Assembly: GCA_039881145.1 (NCBI GenBank)
Contig: JAYKKI010000003.1
Coordinates: forward strand, 9,820,501 to 9,884,500
Reading direction: 5' to 3'
DNA: 64,000 nucleotides
From: Druceiella hillmani
Taxonomy: Eukaryota; Arthropoda; Insecta; Lepidoptera; Hepialidae
The notes under the pieces were generated by a model. That model made no database searches. It saw nothing but the letters and a program-made list of their open reading frames with translations, and was not told the origin of the DNA. Below are positions 24,058 to 36,110 of this stretch, piece after piece. The translations under genes were made by a program, and so were the position numbers. The number at the start of each line of letters is the position of its first letter. Positions within the stretch are counted from its first letter, which is position 1.

Positions 24058-25619
24058 CAGGATGGTCACATTTTTCTTTTATATTTCTATTTTCCATCGA
24101 TTTTCTTCTGAGGATGCTACATTTATATTCCTTCCGACTCGCAAAATTAAAAAAATTAAAACGAAAAATTTTATACTGCGTAATATTAAATTTTGCATTA
24201 TTTGTACACCATAATTTTTCACGTTTGCACAATCACTTTTTTCCTTTACCACATCTAGAACCGAGTTATATAGAAACTTTCTGGTTTCCTGCCGTATTCT
24301 ATAGTTCAAAAATATGATCGCGGTTGCATCGCTCGTATATGATGTGTGTACATAAGTTTGACCGTAGAAATGTTTCCTCGTTATCTTTTAAAATTCTTAT
24401 ATAATTATATATTTGTGTTTGACTTATAACTTTGTCTGTTAAGCCATTTATTTTCTTCTTTTTGCTGTTATGAACAAGTTACCCGGAATGTATAGATAAA
24501 TGTGTGTGATAAGTGTATAAAAAATGAAAATGCAAAAACTCTGAAAATAGTCAAACTTAAAATGTGTAGCCACATGAGCTACATTACTTCAATAGAAACA
24601 ATTATTCAAATATGCCTATTATTTGGTTTATAAATTTAATGGAATTGTAAACTAAATCGAAACGATTTTAATTTATAGATAAAGGTACTATGTAAATATT
24701 GTTTTATACTTTGATATTAATTCTCCTTAACAACCTTAATAATTCATCACGCTAAAATAATAAAAAATTATAGAGCAATGTGGTTGTCTTTAAGACATTT
24801 ATTAATACTTCTGCTATATCAAAATATATTCCATCAAACCTTGCACACACTAAGCTGAATTCACTGAAATAAACTAACGTCTGCCAATGTAGAGGCAATG
24901 ACTTTATGAGATATTTTATTGGGGCGAAAGCGTAGTATTCCCGTGCTAACTTATAGCCGCTAACGGAAAATATATCTCGATCAAGTTTACCCAATGTTCT
25001 TGGGTTACAAATTACCGTATACAGGTGATTTACGGGCGTAATATACCTTTGGATATTTGATTTTATGGTATAGCCTGTTCTGAAATATGGTTTTACAAAT
25101 CCGCTACTTCCCTTGCTAAATTTCAGGATTTATTACAAGTAACAGGAAAAATATAGGGGTCCTAAAAGTTAAATCGTTTAAATTCTGTCAATATTTTGTA
25201 ATTTACTTTTATCAAATTAAGTTTACGGAACTAAGATTAAACATAATCATTAGTAATAAAATATCAATTTATAGTGTTTAGACCTTCAAATATTTTTCAT
25301 TTCGTTCTTATATTTTTAGGAAATATTGGATGATCTTCAATTATTAAAAATATTGGAATGACAGGAGCAGTCAAATTATACTTTCCAGAATTAATTTTAC
25401 TATGAAATACGTTTATAGATGATAAAATTGATATAGTACGTCTTTTTTGTTTTTTTTAAAAGAGCTTGCTTCTTTAAGAAAATTTAATTTTTAATTTCCT
25501 AGTCATAGTTCTTTTGCAGTCTCCGTAAAACTCGGAAAGAACTTTTTAATGATTTGGATGATATTATTCGATACACATATCTTATTATTTCTTATAAATA
25601 TGGCATATTTTGTAAAAAT
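23317..25619. other. AT-rich DNA with one TA microsatellite
   Basis: No gene recognised. An uninterrupted (TA)n run lies at 24006-24053. Short frames on both strands near 24080-24320 and 24750-24990 have no family resemblance. Confidence 0.5.
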
Positions 25620-25775
25620 AATATAGAAAAGAAGCGAGGTTAAATATTGATAACGGTGAAAATCGTTGAGTAATATAGAAAAGAAGCGAGGTTAAATATT
25701 GATAACGGTGAAAATCGTTGAGTAATATAGAAAAGAAGCGAGGTTAAATATTGATAACGGTGAAAATCGTTGAGT
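25620..25775. repeat. Three perfect 52-bp tandem units
   Basis: Units at 25620-25671, 25672-25723 and 25724-25775 are identical. Each starts AATATAGAAAAGAAGCGAGG and ends AAAATCGTTGAGT. There is no spacer, so this is not a CRISPR array. The exact identity points to a recent expansion or to array collapse or expansion in assembly. Confidence 0.95.
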
Positions 25776-27346
25776 AATTATATTATTTAGTATAATTCCC
25801 GCTTTTAGATATTTCATAATTTTGCAAATACCATTTCACAAGCTTTTAATAATCGCCCGAAGATAATCTCAAAATATGACTTAATTTGATAACATCATTT
25901 TTAAATTAAAAATAACAGGAAAACGAATAGGGAAATAAATTTTTACATTTATATATATACCAGTGACTTTTATCAAAATTTGCGTCAAGCTGTATAAGGT
26001 CACGATTATCTGGGGTCACCTTGGTGGTCCTTACATCATGTCACTCCGAACGGCTTGAATAAGTTTTATAGTTAGTCGCCGAGTATACTCGTATACCCTT
26101 CTCAAATGTCACGTCAAATACTAATTCTGTCGTCCGCTGACTGATCACAATATTAAAATGTGTATTATGCCGAATAAAGGATCACCGATATAACTTCAGC
26201 ATCAATTTGATACACGCATATGGAATATTCGATTGGAAACGCTGGGGAAATTTTAATGCGATCTGGCACAAGGTAAAAACTAATCAATGCAATTTCATCT
26301 TAAGATTAATTTCCCAAAAAAAAACTATATTTTTATTTCCTATACATACTTATTTTTCCTCAATATAAAAATTAACATTACCATCATTTACTGTTTGGAC
26401 GAGGAAATTGTAAACTGCGGTATCAAGGAGAGGCGATATCCACCTACTCCACTGCTAAAATAACGGGGTCATGTATTAATTGTTAATTATATTTAGTGAA
26501 ATCACTAATTAGTTTTGATATTTTAAAAAAAATTAATGCAAATGTAGTATATGTATTTCATATTGGTGTTCCGAAATGATCTATTTGGTTTAAATATCAC
26601 AGATTATGCACTATTGCAAACGAAAATATCAAGAGAAAAAATCTTTCAATTTAGCTTCAGTTTGCAAATGTTCGATAATATGGATAGTATACAGATGTTG
26701 GAATAAAATAAATATTAAAATTTGAAGATATATTGAGCATGAAAAAAGTTTAATATTTAATATTGAGAGGGAAATATAAAAAAGTGAATTTTTTTAGTGT
26801 AATTTGCTCGCTAATTCTTCGTGTTTAAATAAAAAAAAATTACAGGTTGTAATTTTTACTACATCTTACTTTTTACTAGTTATAAAGGTTGTTATTTTAT
26901 TATCTCGTCTAGTTATCTATATTTTTTATATTGATTGGTATTACTATGGAAACTACAGATAATTAAATGTTACCCGCTACTTACTGGAGATACCAACAAT
27001 TAGTTAATACATATATTTTATACACGTCTGTATCTTTTCCTATTACTTTTTTTTTTCTTTTTACGTTCATTAATATTTTTTTATAACCTTGATTCTTAGC
27101 TTTTTTTTTAGTTGGTAAGAGCTACTGTGGACACCATACTCGCAGTTTTATTATTAAGTAAGATTTATTCATTGGTATCCTAAAGTTCTCTCTCTGAATA
27201 CCAAAATGTATATAGTTCGTTATGCGAAAAGCACTCTGACCTCAAATTGACTTCAAAATTCCAAAGGTTTTACCTTACGATTAATTTATTACGAGATGAA
27301 GTTATACTTTCACCGGCAACTGCGAGTACATAGAGAATACAAAGGA
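25776..27346. other. AT-rich DNA with a mixed-composition patch
   Basis: No gene. The patch at about 25975-26280 is less AT-rich and carries GGTCA half-sites near 25999 and 26015; any regulatory meaning is speculative. Confidence 0.4.
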
Positions 27347-27417
27347 GGTAAATAGAAGTTGATTTTTAGATGGTAAAAACAGGTAAATAGAGTGTTAATT
27401 TTTAGATGGTATAATCA
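27347..27417. repeat. Two diverged 35-bp tandem units
   Basis: GGTAAATAGA followed by a short variable piece and ATTTTTAGATGGTA occurs at 27347-27381 and 27382-27417. Confidence 0.8.
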
Positions 27418-29499
27418 GGTTTTTATTTCAATTTAAACTAAAGTGAAACATGTCGCATGTACAATTATAACACATAGAACTCTTTTTTGAGACACATCTC
27501 ACCCCTTGAAAGTACATCAAAATTTAGAATAATTATTTCAGATTTTGTCTTTTGCTTAAATTGTCTTTAGAAATAACCCTACAAAGTATTTATATTATAT
27601 TTCCTTATTAAATAAATCTGCCCGTGCCTTAATACTACACATATTACATTGACTAAAAGTGGACAGTAACGATATTACGGAGAAATTACGTGTCAATATT
27701 TACGAGAGCCCTTTTTCTTTCCGAGATAACGTATGAAGGTGTCATATAATTTTACATTATGTGTTACAAATATAAGTCACGGTGACTTGATAGTATTAAG
27801 AATACAAATAAATAATATATAAATTCAATTTCACTTCAATTTTAATTAATATAAATTCAATTTTAATTCAGTTGCACTTAAGAGATATTTGAGATAAACT
27901 GAATAATATTCCATTCAATTTTGTTATTATTGCCTGCGATATCTTAATACGTACTCGTAATACTATAATATAAAAATTTGTCAAAACTTCAAATTTATTT
28001 TTCAAACCATATCAACTTTTATGTTGATCCGATGTAAAACATTATGGCTTATTTATCTAATTAAATGTTATTTTCTACTAAAAGTATCATAAAATAGAAA
28101 TAAAAAACTTAGATATCGCAAACGAAGGAGACTCCTAAAAGCTTAAATGGGATATTGTTGTCAATAAAATGTACAACAAAATACAACAGAATATAAAACT
28201 GCTGAATGTAGAATCCTATTCAGCAGTACAAATGTAAATCTTGTAGCGTTTTCAATCGAATACTAACTCCTTCAAGAATAGCATTTGGGCTGAATGAGAT
28301 TCGATTACCGTCGGCAGATTGGTTTTTGTAAACATGTTATTGTTAGCCGCAAGTTGTCGCTTTCAAGATTTATTCTCAAGATGATTTGCATTTTACATCT
28401 GTAATATAATAAAGGCGGCCTTATTCCATTATAACATGAATTTACCTTCTGACTATTTACACATTAAGAATGAAATCCTTGAGCCTTTTATTTCAGTGTA
28501 TATATTCTTTTATTTTTCGTCAACAGAAAGGTAAGGGTAACTGCGATTACTTGCAAATATGACACACATCTGAATTAAAATACTCAGTATTTTGTCTTTT
28601 AAAGTAGAAAGGAATAATTATTGTTACGCATTAAACATTGTTTTGAAAATTAACTATGATAGAGTATAACAGTGTTTGTTTATTAAATATAATCAACCGT
28701 TAAATATAGTCAATAATTTGTACAAAAAATAGAGTATCAAGACAAATGTAACAATAAATTACATTCAATTCACCTCTTTGACTGTATCGTCCAGTTAACA
28801 TATTAAATTGTAATTGTTTGTAAATGGTTTGTTTAAAATTGTTTGGAAAGAATAGTACAAAAAAGTTTACGATTTTTTATATCTCCCATCCGCATAAGCC
28901 ATGTCAAAATATTTGTATGTCTATTAGTGTATAAAAATTAATTTACTACGTTATTTAGGTATTAATTATAAACAATGCTTACAAGTTATTTGTAACTAGT
29001 TTATAAACAAAAGTCAGAAAATATTTTACTTGAATCGCCTCCATTACTTTTACTATATTTATGATTTTTCTGCAAACAAAATTTATAACAAAGACTATTG
29101 CAACAGACAAAGTCACTTATTTCTTGTATGCAATGAGATCACTTGTATAATATTCTACTGACTGTCCGTAAGATTTCGTCATTTCCATTTCTTTAGATCA
29201 AACTTTTGATTAACTTTTTTAACATTTTTCTGATTTACTTTTCACAATCTATTCACATTATTTAAATAAAATAATAAACCAGACGCAAGCTACCAGAGCA
29301 CGCTTTGCACCAAATACAAAGCGATAGTTTAAAGATAAACTAATTGCAATTATTTATATAATATGTTTTCGATATATGTTAAAAATTAAGTTTATTGAGT
29401 TTATTGAAACATTTCTTCTCAGTGACTGACAAAATTCTTACATATATTTTACTATTCCAATTATAAAGAATGATATGTTGGAAATGCGGTATAACAATT
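27418..29499. other. AT-rich DNA, no gene seen
   Basis: Nothing recognised on either strand. Confidence 0.5.
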
Positions 29500-29720
29500 T
29501 TGAAAGTACTATACCGACAAGCCCCATCCAACGTCGCATGTACAATCATACGCAATCTCAACTCGGCCCAGTTTAGCATAATACAACACAGCATGGAAGC
29601 TTCGCACCGCGACCGGCACCGCACATTACTCCCCGCCTGCCCTGAATTTACCAACCCGCCGGGCAGGGTAGAAAATGGCTAGGCGTGTACCGACCAGAGT
29701 TCAGTCGCTTCCTTTTTTGT
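29500..29720 (+). promoter_or_regulatory. Candidate promoter/5' region in a GC-rich island
   Basis: About 200 bp with many CG and CCG steps rise out of AT-rich DNA and end at AGTTCAGTCGC (29699-29709), which fits the arthropod initiator TCAGT. No TATA box at the usual distance and no downstream element is obvious. Downstream sequence turns T-rich, as a 5' leader might. Short frames on both strands (29470-29682 plus, 29379-29654 minus) have no family match. A start site for a gene beyond the visible sequence, or a decayed GC-rich repeat, are both possible. Confidence 0.2.
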
Positions 29721-30043
29721 TTTTGTGCTATTCGCTATTTTGTCCGGAAAATGTTTACGTGCTAGTTTGTTTTTTCCGCTAAATTTTTGAGAATTCTTTA
29801 ATTTTGAATGTGCGCAGTTTTTCTTGGCTCGGTGAATTTTCCTTTAAGTTATTTATGTAGAACCTTCGTGGGTAATAAAAGTAGGTGACTAATATGAAAT
29901 TGTTTTTTTACCGCTTGCTTTCTTTTTGTATTGAGCTAGGTAACATTCGTAATAGATTTTTTTGCGAAAATAATATATTAGATAAGTATCAACTTAAATA
30001 AAACAATTAAACTGAACTTAGTATTGAATAGTTCTGCCTATAT

Positions 30044-30570
30044 ATTGGGCTAATAAGTTTTTAACTCCGAGTTGTCAACAATTTTTGATAAAATAATTGA
30101 GTTTCATTAAATTTAACTTAAGCACCATTATTATCTGCCACTTGTTGCCATCTAATTGGCGGTGGCAATAGGCCTTTCTTATAAATATCCGGTGATTTTT
30201 ATGCAAAAAATTGTGCGAGATTGTTTTGGAGATCATCTTTAACGTCGAATTTTTTTTAGAGCCTTGAAAAATTGTAATCAGAGGGCGCAATGTCCGGCGA
30301 ATATGGTGGATGAGTGAATAAAATCTAGCCGGGCTCCTCTAATTTATAACGATGACGTTTTCCAAGCATCATTGTATAGAAAATAAACTCGATCTTGATC
30401 AATATCCAAATTGTTAGCTAATTCGTTCAATTGTTCACAGTAAATATTTGAATTAATTGTTAATCCTTCTGAGAGCAACTCCCAATGAATAATGTCCTTG
30501 ATATTCCACCAGCAGCTGAGTATCACCATTGTGGCATTTATTTCAGGTTTGGATTCTGCTTACTTAATAT
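30044..30570 (-). pseudogene. Mariner transposase fragment with 3' inverted end
   Basis: The minus strand reads as the C-terminal half of a mariner transposase with frameshifts. MVILSCWWNIKDIIHWELL matches the 'vWWDxkGxxxyELL' strand, then GLTINSNIYCEQL, a degraded second-Asp region (FLYNDAW), HPPYSPDIAPSDYNF with the third catalytic Asp in another frame, and a LPPPIRWQQV block near the end. The element end at about 30044-30075 reads ATTGGGCTAATAAGTTTTTA, typical of mariner ends of the ITmD34D type. The N-terminal half, the first catalytic Asp and the other end are missing. It is distinct from the elements at 9.6 and 20.5 kb. Confidence 0.75.
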
Positions 30571-31984
30571 TATAATACGTGTACAAAATACGGAAAAAAA
30601 CATATTATTTTATATCCAAGAGGATCTGCTAGAGAGAAAGCTTTTTACGATGTGGAAATTTCATTGCATATATATTTTACATGTATTAATTCATACATAT
30701 TTGTGACTAAAGATATAAAGATTTAAAGAAGATATGAAATATTTGCGACTAAAGATATAAAGATCAGTTAGCAGATTTTACCAAGTGTACCTACTTTTTG
30801 TGATTTGTACAGCAAATCTAACGTAATGTAACTGGAATTAAATTTTAAGTAAAGTAATTTGATTTAATATGCTATATACTATTATCAGTATTTTAAATAG
30901 TGGAGCGTAATAATGAATTATGAATATCGTGTTTTTTTTTCAAGGAAAATTCTTTAATGGACTCAGATTATATTGATTTTCCTCATAATGTAATAGATGT
31001 TAATTTTTCGTTATGTATATTTTCTTCTCCAGAAATGTTCATTTAATGGTAATGAAGTAAACCTTTCTGAACTACTTCACTATATTTATTTAAACTTTTA
31101 GTATAAAATGTGGCATTATACTATTATGATTGATATTTCAAAAAGTCTTCTAATTACATTATTTTATGGCCTGTCTGTCCGCCGCAAATTTTGTAATCGA
31201 TATTCCACCCTTTTCCCGACAGGTGAAATACTTCGAATAAACAGAAATAGTTCTTGACTTAATAGACATATATCCATAAATTAACACATATTATGACATT
31301 TTTTCCAATGAAAACGCATGATATTAGATTCAGGGATTGATATTGAAAATAAAAGGTAGACAAAGGATCTCCTTAACTGTTAATTATAAACCCATCTAGT
31401 TTTGGTTCGTTTTACTTGCATCGATAGGTTTTTTACTTACGGAGAGTAATCAAGAATTAGGATCTGTTGATGGAGATGATGGAAGTGGATTTAGGATCTG
31501 ATGATGGAGATGGAAGAGGGCCAAAATTTTTGTTGACCATCAAAAGGAAACTAATTAAGTTTGGATTCGCTTTATTTGTCTTGATAAATTCTCTGTTCGT
31601 ATTTTTCATTTTTGAGTACATTTAAAAAAAAAGTTTTCCGAAAAAAAAATATTATACCGTTATATTTATTTAATAGTATCCTTGCCAATAAAGAACTTAC
31701 TGGTTTTTGTACCGGATCTGTTACACTTTTGCCACAAAAAAAATTTACAAAACCTATGGGAACGAATTGATTGCATTGAGTTTTCATTTGAGTTGGATTG
31801 AAGTTGCAAATATTAGTTATTGATTTAAATATTAAAATTTCAAAATTAGTTTCTTTAGTTTTTGCGTTACATTTTTAATACAACAAATACCTAAATTTCA
31901 GATCCTGATCTGATCGCCGATTTCTAATGTAAATTTTAAAGTGAAATATCAAATTATCTAATAATCACAACACTAGAATTGACA

Positions 31985-31986
<2 letters not shown>
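30571..31986. other. AT-rich DNA with two short direct duplications
   Basis: No gene. GACTAAAGATATAAAGAT is duplicated at about 30704-30721 and 30749-30766. A GGATCTG-TGATGGAGATG block with a purine-rich tail is duplicated at about 31458-31516. Confidence 0.5.

Positions 31987-32028
<42 letters not shown>
31987..32028. repeat. (TA)n microsatellite
   Basis: Uninterrupted TA run of about 20 units. Confidence 0.95.
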
Positions 32029-32031
<3 letters not shown>

Positions 32032-33710
32032 CACTAGAATCTTTTACTATATTTCATATTGTTATCCTTCAAATTGAAGGACCTTCACAAAGAAACGATT
32101 TAATATAATATTGAACTAAAGCGAAAAGAACTTCATAAAAGAACTCACATTATATAAAACTTAACACATATTTTTTAAATGACAACACATCACCAAAAAG
32201 TTACTGCTCCGCACACTTCAAAAAATTAAATTGAGTCTAATGTTATAGACATAGCCGATCGTGACAATATGCACAAATTCCTCGATATGCCATATTCGAT
32301 TTAATTCCAAATATAAATTTATCCACAATTTATATAAAAATGCCATTATTGTGAAAAAAATTATTTATTTACTATAATTCATTGTAACTTCCCTATATTT
32401 TCTTGTTATGAATTAAGCTTTGTTGTAATATGGCTTTCTATTTTACAAGCGAAGTTAATTTAATGATATAATAAAGAATTATGTAAATATTTATATAAAG
32501 AATATCATGGTACACCACAAGGATTCGCATTCAAAGCAATCTACTCTATTTCGACGTCAAAATGTAAATGTAGTAGTACGGTATGCACGTGGATCGTGAA
32601 TAAAGCATGTATTAATGCAATATCAATAAAAAGCTCCTGCTTCGATCTTACCAATTGTAGTCATATATTGCATTAAAATATAGCTACAGCATATTTTTGG
32701 AGGGACAAACAAATTTATTGAACAGATTAAACAATAAATCTTCGAACAGTGCTCCATGTTATCTCACAAATCAAACACGACCGAAATATTGCTATGCGAT
32801 AGTCACTCGTATATAATTAAAAAAATGTATGACTGGATATTTCCGCATTTAAGAATTCCTCAATGCTGCATTTACAACACTTTGTAGCATAGAATGTATA
32901 CATGAATAAACGGTTCCGATACCTCAAATGAGAGATAACTAAAAAATGATAAAATCACGCAAATAACAACGTGGTATTAATGGGATATACGATGAAGGAT
33001 AGTATTAAAAACTGCTTAACACTTTCATCGGCTCATGTATGTAAAGTTCTTATAGCTAATAATATACATAAGAATTTAATAGAAGCACTTCACAAATAAT
33101 TTAAATAAAACGATTGTCACTTTAAGATAGAGAAGATTAATCTTTAAGTAACAATTTTCTTACTCGATAAATTAATTGCATATTTTTGTATTGCAATTGA
33201 TTAAGTTCCCTAGTGAAACGGCCTATTATATTTTTTGTTCTGAAGAGACATTAAAAAAACAAAATTATAGGAAATTTATAGAAAATATTGCAGAAAAAGT
33301 CGATATATTCAAACTGAAATCGATCAATTAAACGTGATAATTATTTTAATTGTAATTTAAATATTATCGAAATCCATCTCAATCACTCTTTTTATTTTCA
33401 ATGACATTGCAAAAATTGTAATTTTTTAACGGTTCTATTGCTTTATGTGAATTAAATAAATCTCAAGCTACGACAGTCAGTTAATAATCTATGTGATATT
33501 ATTATCTTTCTCACATTCTCTTGGGCTCCTTTAATGTATTAATCTTGAAATAAAATAAGAAAATTATGTCAACCATTTTATTAAACATTTTTAAAAAAGA
33601 AAAAATTAACATGGAAAATTGCTTCTTAATCTCTATACCCTGAGATTGTGCACTTCTACGAAACGTAAATATAAAACGGTTCAAGACCAATATTTACTAA
33701 TAAATAACTT
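32029..33710. other. AT-rich DNA, no gene seen
   Basis: Nothing recognised. Confidence 0.5.
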
Positions 33711-33932
33711 TATTCCCAATTAAATGAAACTACGTGATGTAGTAGTATATCTACTTTCTTTAAGTTCTTTACCACGACCTAGGTTTCGTTGTATTACAAC
33801 TTCTTTAGGTGGGCTATCAGTAAAGATTGCTAGTGGTAAAGAACTTAAAGAAAGTAGAAATAATACTACATCACGTAGTTTCCTTTAATTGTGAATAATG
33901 AATTTCTACAAAATTAACGCCAAATATATTCA
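33711..33932. mobile_element. Palindromic Penelope-like/hammerhead element, copy 2
   Basis: The left half (to about 33827) is the minus-strand version of the family including the ribozyme. The right half (33833-33932) is the plus-strand version, starting GTGGTAAAG, which is the predicted 5' end after ribozyme cleavage, and ending CCAAATATATTCAA. The halves are inverted repeats over the roughly 60 bp containing TACATCACGTAGTTTC. The left outer end is truncated relative to copies 3 and 4. No coding sequence. Confidence 0.75.
33772..33812 (-). ncRNA. Hammerhead ribozyme, core broken
   Basis: Minus strand: stem I CCAC/GTGG, box CTAAAGA (G5 of CUGANGA changed to A), stem II GTTGT/ACAAC, GAAA, stem III ACC/GGT, GTC. 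The G5 change should abolish cleavage. Confidence 0.7.
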
Positions 33933-35540
33933 ATAAATAACTTTTTATAAATAGAGTTACCTAAATAAAGTTAAGTGTAGAGTTTAATCCGTTTTAGGAC
34001 TTTCCAAAGGTCCATATGCAATATTTTATATAGATATATTAAAAAATTACTTGAATTGCAGCAAGCTTGCATTATATTGCACTTTGTCATTATTGCCAGT
34101 TGGCAATTAAGGCTTTATACCCTAGGGTATTGTAGGACTTTAGACAAAAATATAATTCTTTCTTATGTCATTATCATTAATTTTTGAAATAAATGATTTA
34201 AGTAACGAAATCAAATGAAACGTTACTGGTCAAACTAATTACGTTACTTAGGTTAGTTCAAAGTAATTATTCTCTATGTTAGAAAATATTTTTTTAAACA
34301 CAAATTATTCCACACACTGTTAGTTGCAAGTACTTAGTGATTTTATTTTTATACTTTCATTCCTCTGGCATGCAAAAAGTAACCATTTATTTTATAAAAT
34401 ACTGTAATATCAATTTCGGAGTCTGTTTTAATTATATTTTTCGTATCTAATTTGTAGAAGAATCTAGTGGAATTGAATATTTCATCTACCTCCCCATACA
34501 TGTAAATTGGGAGTTAATTTTTTCGCTCATCGCATCGGGTACAAACGAGCTTTTTTAAAATCATATTTAAGTTCTACATTAATTTTTTTTTAATTTTTGA
34601 ACTATGTTTGGGAAATATAAATATGTGAGATGGCATGCTAAAAATTAAAAATGTGAAATTAAAAAATAAAACAAAAAATGTAAATGTAAATATATAATAA
34701 GGTTATTATTAGAATTTTCAAACGAAATTCTTTAGGTTTATTTGTAGTAATAATTTTAAGTCATCTAGAAGATTATGAGGTCCTACTCTGTATGGTTCTG
34801 GACACATACTTGGTCCGTTTTATTTATGTCGTTATCGTATTTCTTCTTTTTTCTTTACAATCTTTTAAAACTAGTGTACACTTGATCCTCAACTATCTTA
34901 CCACATATTTCAAATGAAACGTAGCTTCACAGCTAAGCAAATAATATTACCGCCCAATTTCCTGAAACCGGAACGTATCCACAAAATAGTTTTTTATATC
35001 AGTTATGTTTTTAAAAAAATTGAATAAATTACGTATTAATACAATACTCCCTGTATTGTTTTGTATTTCATACCATAAAACCTAGTTTTTGTAAAAAAGA
35101 ATGAACGTTCACGATAAATGCAGTAATTTAAAAATCTAGCCTGATTTTCATTATGAAACATTATTTGTAAATTTGTGTAGGTAAGGCATGATTATATGGA
35201 CACGGGTGCTCTATCTTGTTGATAGATTCCCCCAATTTATTTTTCAATGTCCACAAATAAAGCCATATATTTAATAATTACAGTTCCATTATGTAAAACG
35301 ACTGATAATCTTTAGTTTGTGATTCATAAGACATATAGTGACGTAATTTTATATTCTAAAACTAAAATTAAGTCAGATATTTTTTATATATTATCTATGT
35401 AATCTTATTGTCCATTACTTGCTCTGAGAATCAAATACGTTATATATAATTATATCTTATAATTTACTGAAAATATATCTGTAGAATAACACGTAGTAGA
35501 ACAAAAGATATGCACATAGAATAACAAAAGATTTAAAGCA
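33933..35540. other. AT-rich DNA, no gene seen
   Basis: Nothing recognised. Confidence 0.5.
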
Positions 35541-35910
35541 TCGCGTACCAAAATGCTCTACATACTTTACCCTAATAAAAGCCGGCGGCGGCACCACGTG
35601 AATGAACGTTGCAAAGAACATACTCTAAATACTGTCGAGCATCCTCCTACAACCATATATCATATAACACCGGCTTGAAACCTGACAAATTATACAAAAC
35701 AAATGTAACTCCAACAGCAAACTATTCGTTATCTAATCTGAGAAGACACACGGTGGGGGACGTAATGAGCAATGCGGTGGGCGGCAACCTGCTTACTTGC
35801 AGGAAATGCTTTCAATTCACAAACACTAGAATGGCTATAAGTAGCCGGAAAATTCCGACTTGAGCCGATGTTGCACGATTATCAACCCACCTCGGTGCAC
35901 TTGCCAATTT
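35541..35910. other. GC-richer patch with an 84-codon open frame, unknown
   Basis: Mixed-composition DNA with CCGGCGGCGGC and a CACGTG E-box near 35580-35600. A plus-strand frame at 35609-35863 has no recognised domain. It could be a regulatory island or an unrecognised exon; no family supports coding. Confidence 0.2.
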
Positions 35911-36028
35911 AAGGATGGAAATTTCATGAAAAGTTTTGAATCGTTACGATGCATTTTTGGAAGTTAAATTGGTCGTAAGGAAATGAAACGTGACAACAAA
36001 GCTTTTAACCAGAATCATATAATAATGA

Positions 36029-36029
<1 letters not shown>

Positions 36030-36061
<32 letters not shown>

Positions 36062-36110
36062 TATGTATAAATATATGTGTGTGTGTATCTATGTCTGTGT
36101 GTATGTGGGA
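36030..36110. repeat. (TA)n-(GT)n compound microsatellite
   Basis: A TA run interrupted by CATATATATG, then GTGTGTGTAT and TCTGTGTGTATG. Confidence 0.9.

Noticed and set aside
25620..25775. CRISPR-like array
   Set aside because: Three identical units adjoin without spacers, in eukaryotic DNA. This is a simple tandem repeat.
25990..26030. Nuclear-receptor type GGTCA half-sites
   Set aside because: Short motifs with no consistent spacing, expected by chance.
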